Shown here one piece after another: positions 14,153 to 19,826 of a DNA stretch of 19,826 nt; the stretch's first letter is position 1; every line of letters begins with the position of its first letter. Origin of the DNA: an uncultured Coriobacteriaceae bacterium (GTDB lineage Bacteria; Actinomycetota; Coriobacteriia; Coriobacteriales; Eggerthellaceae); the NCBI GenBank assembly GCA_946623915.1, contig CAMORQ010000005.1, positions 1 to 19,826 of the forward strand, given 5' to 3'. The position numbers and the translations under genes are program-made. The notes under the pieces are model-generated. The model was not told where the DNA came from and made no database searches. It saw only the letters and a program-made list of their open reading frames with translations.

Positions 14153-16672
14153 ATGAGCTTTATCAACCATGCATCATGCAACGGCAGCATGCCCGCGCAG
14201 CTAGTGGGAGCAACGTACTTCAATCGCAACACCCTGCTTGCCACCATGATTCGCGACCGTGGAAAGGTGCGCTATCTTGTTGCGCCTACTGGTTTCGGGA
14301 AATCGTTGCTCGCTTGTTCGTATGCGAACCTGGTCAACGAACTGAAACGGACGTTTTGGATCGAGGGCACGAATCCGTGCTTTTTGCGAGATTTGGATGC
14401 TCATGTCCTAGCGTCGGACCTGATCGAATGCACAAACGAAGGCGACCTAGTGGTCTTTGACGATGTGCCGAAGATGGCCCGTGTCCGACAGGACATGCTA
14501 TGGGAGATCTGCGTGCATCTGACGAACATGGCGCGCGAGGTCGTTCTTTGCGCAACACCGGTGTCAGACCCGCTTAGGGAGCACGCTGATTCGTGCACGT
14601 GCTTCGAACCCGCATCGTTCCTCTTCACGGATGAAGAGATAAACGATTGCTACGACATTTCGTTTGTCCGTCTTGGGGAGGGGTGGCACGAGTCGAACGT
14701 TAGGCGCGTGCCGGCTTTGGCCATGCTCAAGCATGGCTGCGTCGAAAAATTCTTTGTCAAGCATATTGAAGACCTCGATGACGACAATGAGGTCGCGCTC
14801 ACGTTTTCCATGCTCTTGTTCGAACAGGGCACGCTTGACGACCTTTCGTCATTACTGTGCCGCGACGTAACTCCCGACGATGTGTCCGAGCGTTTCATGC
14901 GGCCGTTCATCGATTTCGATCATGCGGAGGGTGTGTTCTCGGTTTTCGGGCTGCCGATCGAAGAGGTTATGCGCGCCTTCATGCCTCATTTGCTGCGGAT
15001 TGCGCGGACAACGGGCTCAGACGATGCGAGCGAATTCATATCGAGAGCCGCCTCGATGCTGCTCGATAGCGGAAAGGCCGACCGCGCGGTAAAGGTCCTT
15101 GTTCGTGCGAGCGAGCCGCACACCAGGGCTGCATGGTTGAAGGAGAATCAGGATTTCATGCTTGATTCGTGCATGTTGGCGCCGGCAGAAAACCTGTTCG
15201 CAAGTTTGAAAGGGGAGCGCTGGCGCGCCGATCCGGTGTTGAGCAAGGCGACCAGAATACGCAGGGCAATCATGGGGGTTGGCGATAGCCCCTTGCCCGA
15301 TCTGGAACGAATAGCACGCAAAATAGATTATCCCCTTTCCGTCCGCATAGAATCGGCTGCGTATGCCTATCTCCTCTCCGAAGACGACCAAACATGCTCT
15401 GATCTCGAGACGCTGTTCGCGGCACAGCGCGGTTCGCTTGCAGGCGAAGCTAAGAACTTGCCGGCCGCGCAGCAGCCTCTTTGGCGGTTCTGGTCATGCG
15501 ACGTTGCCGATGCCTCGTCGTTGGATGCTGTCTGCCGCGAAGATTTCGTGGAGTCGGGCAACCCTCTCGCGTTGGCATGCTGCGTTCGAAAGGCCAGGCG
15601 CATGGACGCTTCGTTTTCCGAACTCCCGCATTTCTGCGCTTCCGTGAGCGCGTCGCTGAGGGCCGATCGGGAACGCGGGGACAACACGGCTCCCTTGTGC
15701 CTTCTTCGCAGGGAGGCCGATGCGTTCGGGGTGCCCCTCGACATGACCGATCCGAAGATGATGGCAACCTACCGCATCCTCGATGAATTCGAAGACCGGC
15801 TGACCGTTCAGCGCAGCATATGCCTGCGTTCTCGGGTGGCCGTGGAAGGTTCGCTTGCTACGTCGCTGTTGGTTTCCGCCTTGGGAGCGAATCATTTTTC
15901 AAGCAAGCCTCGCATACCTCATCTGGTGGTTCGCTTGTTCGGGCGCTGCGAGGCGTGCATAGACGGTGCTGTGGTGGAGAACGAGGACTTCAGGCGTCGC
16001 AAGGTGCGAACCTTGTTTTCGCTGCTCGTTCTCGAAAAGGGGAGAGACCTGTCGTGCGACACGCTTGCTGAACGGCTTTGGCCGGAAAGCGCGCCCCATG
16101 CGGCCCGGCATAATCTGTACAACTGCATAGGGCACATTCGCAAGAGCATCGTTTTGCCAGACGGCACGTGCCCCTACATCACGCGCATGCATGGTGTCGT
16201 CAAGCTAAGCGACGGCCTCGTGGAAAGCGACGTTGCCGCACTCGACGACCTGTGCCGCCGCCTGCGGTTCGAAGAAGTCGATCCCGATGTATATCTGCAC
16301 ATGCTCGAACAGGTGAAAGACCTCTACCGGGGCGACTTGCTTCCATCCGAAGGAAACGAGCCCATGGTGATTGCGATGCGCGAAGAATGGAGAAGCAGGC
16401 TGGTGAACACCTTGATGTACGCAGCAAGGCGTCTGCTGTCCGTGGGCGATGGCACTGCAGCGCTTCAGATAGCGCAGCAAGCGCTCAGGTACGATCCGGC
16501 GAGGGAGGACTGCTACGAACAGCTGATTGCCATGCAGGCAAGGTACGGACAGCGTCCCGCTGCTATCGAGACGTGGTTGCGCTACCGCAATTACCTCTAC
16601 GACGAGCTTGGACTCGACCCCGCAGATCGTGTGTCCGATCTGTACGAACGGATACTGACCGACGAATGGTAG
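14153..16672 (+). CDS. Large transcriptional regulator: P-loop ATPase-like N-terminus, C-terminal wHTH and BTAD domain
   Basis: 839 residues from the ATG at 14153, chosen for the strong SD AAGGAGG (14138-14144) 8 bases upstream; the frame is open to 14039, but those codons lie in the dyad-rich leader. The N-terminus has a Walker A-like APTGFGKS (44-51) and a Walker B-like LVVFDDVP (~99-106), reminiscent of STAND/MalT-type regulators. Residues ~110-585 are helical with no domain I can name. From ~590 there is a short OmpR-like winged helix (VVRLFGRCEACIDG, RRRKVRTLFSLLVLEKGRDL, LAERLWPESAPHAARHNLYN). A bacterial transcriptional activation domain follows (~700-839: DVAALDDLCRR, YRGDLLP, LRYDPAREDCYEQLIAMQAR, LYDELGLDPADRVSDLYERI). 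Classical SARPs (Streptomyces antibiotic regulatory proteins) carry the wHTH-BTAD unit at the N-terminus; here it is at the C-terminus. It probably binds a ligand and ATP, then activates transcription. Target genes are not evident nearby. Confidence 0.87.
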   Translation: MSFINHASCNGSMPAQLVGATYFNRNTLLATMIRDRGKVRYLVAPTGFGKSLLACSYANLVNELKRTFWIEGTNPCFLRDLDAHVLASDLIECTNEGDLVVFDDVPKMARVRQDMLWEICVHLTNMAREVVLCATPVSDPLREHADSCTCFEPASFLFTDEEINDCYDISFVRLGEGWHESNVRRVPALAMLKHGCVEKFFVKHIEDLDDDNEVALTFSMLLFEQGTLDDLSSLLCRDVTPDDVSERFMRPFIDFDHAEGVFSVFGLPIEEVMRAFMPHLLRIARTTGSDDASEFISRAASMLLDSGKADRAVKVLVRASEPHTRAAWLKENQDFMLDSCMLAPAENLFASLKGERWRADPVLSKATRIRRAIMGVGDSPLPDLERIARKIDYPLSVRIESAAYAYLLSEDDQTCSDLETLFAAQRGSLAGEAKNLPAAQQPLWRFWSCDVADASSLDAVCREDFVESGNPLALACCVRKARRMDASFSELPHFCASVSASLRADRERGDNTAPLCLLRREADAFGVPLDMTDPKMMATYRILDEFEDRLTVQRSICLRSRVAVEGSLATSLLVSALGANHFSSKPRIPHLVVRLFGRCEACIDGAVVENEDFRRRKVRTLFSLLVLEKGRDLSCDTLAERLWPESAPHAARHNLYNCIGHIRKSIVLPDGTCPYITRMHGVVKLSDGLVESDVAALDDLCRRLRFEEVDPDVYLHMLEQVKDLYRGDLLPSEGNEPMVIAMREEWRSRLVNTLMYAARRLLSVGDGTAALQIAQQALRYDPAREDCYEQLIAMQARYGQRPAAIETWLRYRNYLYDELGLDPADRVSDLYERILTDEW

Positions 16673-16762
16673 GTTGATCCGCACATGTTTCTGCAAGCGA
16701 GCGCACCGATTCCGCTTTAAGGGTGAAACGCTCTTGGAAATGCGGGAGAGGCATGCCGCCTG

Positions 16763-16771
16763 TGCTACAGT
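16763..16771 (+). promoter_or_regulatory. Candidate extended -10 promoter for secA
   Basis: TGC-TACAGT (TGn extension at 16763-16765, hexamer 16766-16771) lies 40 bases before the secA ATG in the 138-base gap after the BTAD gene. No good -35 is present at 17 bases, which is acceptable for an extended -10 promoter. Confidence 0.4.
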
Positions 16772-16810
16772 ATGAGGCTGCAATAAACCTAGTTCGAAGA
16801 CGGAGATACG

Positions 16811-19615
16811 ATGCCTGGATTTCTTTCAAAACTGCTCACGCTAGGCGAAGGACGCCAGCTGAAACAATACCAAGGCGTGGTCGACAAGGTCAACGCCCTC
16901 GAGTCAAACATGGAATCTCTTACAGACGAGGAGCTCCGCGCTCTCACGAACGCGTATCGCCAACGGTGCGAATCGGGCGAGAGCCTGGATTCGCTTCTTC
17001 CCGAGGCGTTTGCGACAGTACGTGAAGCCTCGAAGCGCACACTGGGCCTGCGCCATTTCGACGTGCAGCTTATCGGTGGGATGGCCCTCAACGCCGGCCA
17101 GATTGCGGAAATGAAAACCGGCGAAGGCAAGACGCTTGTTTCGACGCTTGCGGGCTATTTGAACGCGCTTCCCGGCAACAACGTCCACATCGTGACCGTC
17201 AACGACTACCTTGCCAAGCGCGACAGCGAATGGATGGGCCGCATCTACCGCTTCCTAGGGATGGACGTGGGTCTTATACAAAACGGCATGCCTCTCGCAG
17301 ACAAGGGCCCGGCTTACGCTGCCGATGTCACGTACGGCACCAATTCGGAATTCGGTTTCGACTATCTGCGCGACAACATGGTCACCAAGGCCGAAGCGCG
17401 CGTGCAGCGTGGGCATCACTTCGCCGTCGTCGACGAGGTTGACTCCATTCTCATCGACGAAGCGCGAACGCCTCTGATTATTTCTGGTGCGGGCACGCAG
17501 GCGGCCGACACCTACCGCAAGTTCGCACGCGTCATGCCCACGCTCCAAGAAGGGGTCGATTTCGAGAAGGACGAAGCTAAGCGCACCATCACCACCACCG
17601 AGCGCGGTTTGGTCAAGGTGGAGAACGCGCTTGGTCTCGAAGATTTGTACAACGACCCCACTGGTCAGCTACCCAACCACCTTCAGCAGGCACTTAAGGC
17701 TCAGTTCTTGTTCCACCGCGACATCGACTACGTCGTCGTCGACGGCGAGGTTAAGATCGTCGACGAATTCACGGGCCGCATCATGGAGGGCCGTCGTTGG
17801 TCCGAAGGCTTGCACCAGGCCGTGGAAGCCAAGGAAGGCGTGCACATTCGCGAAGAAAACCAGACGCTGGCCACCATCACGCTACAGAACTACTTCAGGC
17901 TCTACGACAAGCTCTCCGGCATGACGGGCACCGCAATGACCGAAGACGCCGAATTCCGCCAGATCTACAACCTGCCCGTCATGGCGATTCCGCCTAACAA
18001 GCCGGTTATCCGCCAGGATGCCAACGATCTGATTTACCGCACGATTGACGCCAAATACAACGCCGTTGCCGACGACATAGCTGCCAGGCATGCAGCAGGT
18101 CAGCCATGCCTTATCGGCACGGTGACCATCGAAAATTCCGAAAAGCTCTCGCGTCTTCTCGACAAGCGCGGCATTCCCCATGAAACGCTCAACGCGAAAC
18201 ACCACGAGCGCGAAGCCCACATCATCGCGCAGGCGGGGCGTACCGGTGCGGTCACCATCGCCACGAACATGGCAGGCCGCGGCACCGACATCCTTCTTGG
18301 CGGCAATCCCGAAGGCCTTGCGGAGGCCCTCCTGTACGAGAGGGGCTTCAACCCGCTTTTGGCCGAAGGGGTCGAAGTCGAGGAAGGCCAGGCACCGGCT
18401 CCCACCCAGGAGCAGCGCGACCAGGCCCTTAAGGATGCGACAGAGATTACCAAGCGGGAACACGACCAGGTTGTTTCCGCAGGCGGACTGTGCGTGATTG
18501 GGACGGAGCGTCACGAAAGCCGACGTATCGACAATCAGCTTCGCGGTCGTTCCGGACGTCAGGGAGACCCTGGGTTTACGCAGTTCTACCTCTCGCTCGA
18601 AGACGATTTGATGCGTCTGTTCGGCGGCAGCCGCATGGACGGCATTGCGCGCATGATGGAGCGCACGGACATGCCAGAAGATCAGCCTATCCAGGCAGGC
18701 ATGGTTTCCAAGGCAATCGAAGGCGCGCAGCATCAAGTCGAGCAGATGAACTTCGCCGCGCGAAAGAACGTGCTCGAATACGACGACGTCATGAATCTGC
18801 AGCGCAAGGCCATCTACGAAGAGCGCAATGCCATCCTCGATGGGAAAGATCTTTCCGAGCGCATACCGGGCATTGCCCGCGATTGCGCCGAAAGCGTCGT
18901 TTTGCTGAATTGCCCAGACAAAGTCCCCAGCGACGACTGGGATGTACGCGCTGTCGACAGATGGGTCGCCGAAATGGACGGACGCACCACGTTTGCCGTC
19001 GATCAGGTCGATCACCGCGACGATCCGTACGCGGTCGTCGAAGCCGTTTCGGACGAGCTCGTGGACGTGTACGAGGAAAAGCGCGCCGCCCTCGGCGACG
19101 ACGTCATGGAAAACCTCGAATCGCAAGTGATGCTTCGTATCATCGATACAAGGTGGATGGCGCACCTGCAGGATATGGATTACCTGAAGGTGGGCATCGG
19201 CTTGCGTGCGTTCGGTCAGCGCGACCCGCTCGTCGAATACAAGAACGAGGCGCACCGCGCTTTCGGCGAGATGACCAACGGCATGTACGAGAGTTATCTG
19301 CGAACGTTGCTGCGTCTGCAGGTCGCGGCTGTGCCGCCGCAGGTTCAGCAGCAAGATGCCTTGGGTGGCCGCGTCAGTTATTCTTCTCCAGAAGCGGCGC
19401 TCGAGGGTTCGAATGTAGGGTCTGCACAACGTGTGGCACAGGCACAGGCTCAGGCCGAAGGCATGCCCTCGCCTGCGCCGAAACCAGCGGAAACGGCGCG
19501 CCCGCAAACCTTCGAGAAGGACAAAAACGACCCGTGGGCGAATGTGGGTCGCAACGATCCGTGCCCGTGCGGCTCTGGTAAGAAATACAAGAAATGCCAC
19601 GGAGCGAACAAATAG
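16811..19615 (+). CDS. secA: Preprotein translocase ATPase SecA
   Basis: The motor that drives unfolded preproteins through SecYEG. It is peripheral on the inner face of the membrane and in the cytosol. At 934 residues it has the full family length. Nucleotide-binding domain 1 has MKTGEGKT (101-108) and the DEVD Walker B (208-211) followed by SILIDEARTPLIISG. The preprotein crosslinking domain and second nucleotide-binding domain follow, with TNMAGRGTDILLGGNP and QLRGRSGRQGDPG. The helical scaffold and wing region contains MRIIDTRWMAHLQDMDYLKV-like sequence near residues 770-800. A Gln/Ala/Pro-rich linker leads to the SEC-C zinc motif C918-x-C920-x8-C929-H930, which is intact. Start ATG 16811 has the SD GGAG 5 bases upstream. 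prfB begins directly after the stop codon. Confidence 0.98.
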   Translation: MPGFLSKLLTLGEGRQLKQYQGVVDKVNALESNMESLTDEELRALTNAYRQRCESGESLDSLLPEAFATVREASKRTLGLRHFDVQLIGGMALNAGQIAEMKTGEGKTLVSTLAGYLNALPGNNVHIVTVNDYLAKRDSEWMGRIYRFLGMDVGLIQNGMPLADKGPAYAADVTYGTNSEFGFDYLRDNMVTKAEARVQRGHHFAVVDEVDSILIDEARTPLIISGAGTQAADTYRKFARVMPTLQEGVDFEKDEAKRTITTTERGLVKVENALGLEDLYNDPTGQLPNHLQQALKAQFLFHRDIDYVVVDGEVKIVDEFTGRIMEGRRWSEGLHQAVEAKEGVHIREENQTLATITLQNYFRLYDKLSGMTGTAMTEDAEFRQIYNLPVMAIPPNKPVIRQDANDLIYRTIDAKYNAVADDIAARHAAGQPCLIGTVTIENSEKLSRLLDKRGIPHETLNAKHHEREAHIIAQAGRTGAVTIATNMAGRGTDILLGGNPEGLAEALLYERGFNPLLAEGVEVEEGQAPAPTQEQRDQALKDATEITKREHDQVVSAGGLCVIGTERHESRRIDNQLRGRSGRQGDPGFTQFYLSLEDDLMRLFGGSRMDGIARMMERTDMPEDQPIQAGMVSKAIEGAQHQVEQMNFAARKNVLEYDDVMNLQRKAIYEERNAILDGKDLSERIPGIARDCAESVVLLNCPDKVPSDDWDVRAVDRWVAEMDGRTTFAVDQVDHRDDPYAVVEAVSDELVDVYEEKRAALGDDVMENLESQVMLRIIDTRWMAHLQDMDYLKVGIGLRAFGQRDPLVEYKNEAHRAFGEMTNGMYESYLRTLLRLQVAAVPPQVQQQDALGGRVSYSSPEAALEGSNVGSAQRVAQAQAQAEGMPSPAPKPAETARPQTFEKDKNDPWANVGRNDPCPCGSGKKYKKCHGANK

Positions 19616-19826
19616 GTGATTGACGCGCGGGACATAGAAATCGCATCGGAGCGCCTTGAGGCGGCGCGCGATTATCTGCACATAGGAGACAAGGCGACCG
19701 AACTCGAATCGCTCGACGAACAGGTTTCGGACCCGGGGTTTTGGGACGATCCCGAACGCGCCGCCGACGTGTCGCGCCGTGCCAGCTCCATACGTGCCAC
19801 GCTCGGTGAATTCGAGAAAGCGGTCG
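19616..19826 (+). CDS. prfB: Peptide chain release factor 2, 5' part (cut by window edge)
   Basis: Reads UGA and UAA stop codons on the ribosome. Only the first ~70 codons are present. The translation contains the release-factor N-terminal phrase ESLDEQVSDPGFWDDPERA, which aligns with RF2 proteins. The GTG at 19616 abuts the secA stop (TAG then GTG), with GGAG 11 bases upstream inside secA, so translation is likely coupled. The frame is open from the GTG through the segment where many bacteria need a programmed +1 frameshift at an in-frame UGA. No CTT-TGA-C slip site is present in the visible part, so this gene seems not to use that autoregulation. The catalytic GGQ region is off the right edge. 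Confidence 0.93.
   Translation, partial: MIDARDIEIASERLEAARDYLHIGDKATELESLDEQVSDPGFWDDPERAADVSRRASSIRATLGEFEKAV

Noticed and set aside
1..19826. CRISPR arrays, insertion sequences, integrase or prophage genes, toxin-antitoxin pairs
   Set aside because: I saw no regularly spaced repeats, transposase or integrase motifs, or typical small toxin/antitoxin pairs in any frame. The tRNA-linked repeat is the only hint of past recombination.

Overview
The window comes from a GC-rich bacterium and reads most easily as a member of the actinobacterial class Coriobacteriia, probably an Eggerthella/Slackia-type gut or oral anaerobe. That placement is an inference from several features: high GC, a secA-prfB gene pair, a large regulator ending in a BTAD (bacterial transcriptional activator) domain, several lipoproteins, a membrane Ser/Thr kinase and no obvious phage or transposon genes. 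No 16S rRNA or other decisive marker is present.

Layout, left to right. (1) The 5' part of uvrB (minus strand, cut by the left edge) is divergent from a two-gene plus-strand unit: a lipoprotein solute-binding protein, then a membrane-anchored dCache-HAMP-GGDEF-EAL protein. There is no ABC permease or ATPase beside them, which suggests the binding protein feeds ligand information into c-di-GMP turnover. (2) A small Rrf2/IscR-type regulator with three clustered cysteines converges on a CCA-adding-type tRNA nucleotidyltransferase. (3) Divergent from the latter is a lipoprotein with a C-terminal transglutaminase-like fold, followed by a NYN-domain protein carrying two OST-HTH/LOTUS domains with its own promoter. 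(4) A minus-strand cluster follows, in transcription order: a DUF4190/DUF4352-type membrane protein, a small helix-turn-helix protein, and a Ser/Thr kinase with three C-terminal membrane spans. It looks like a compact envelope-signalling module. (5) A promoter-tRNA-Gln(CTG)-tRNA-Glu(CTC)-terminator unit comes next. Just downstream is an odd inverted near-copy of the tRNA-Glu T-arm. (6) A large ATPase/wHTH/BTAD regulator follows, with two dyad sequences upstream. (7) secA is followed by the start of prfB, which runs off the right edge.

Housekeeping genes (uvrB, cca, tRNAs, secA, prfB) alternate with signalling genes. The parts that most merit a second look are the binding protein/GGDEF-EAL pair, the DUF4352-HTH-kinase cluster, and the tRNA-Glu downstream region with the BTAD regulator. 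Gene starts were chosen on Shine-Dalgarno (SD) spacing, signal peptides and non-overlap with divergent neighbours. All domain names come from reading the translations by eye; no database search was run.
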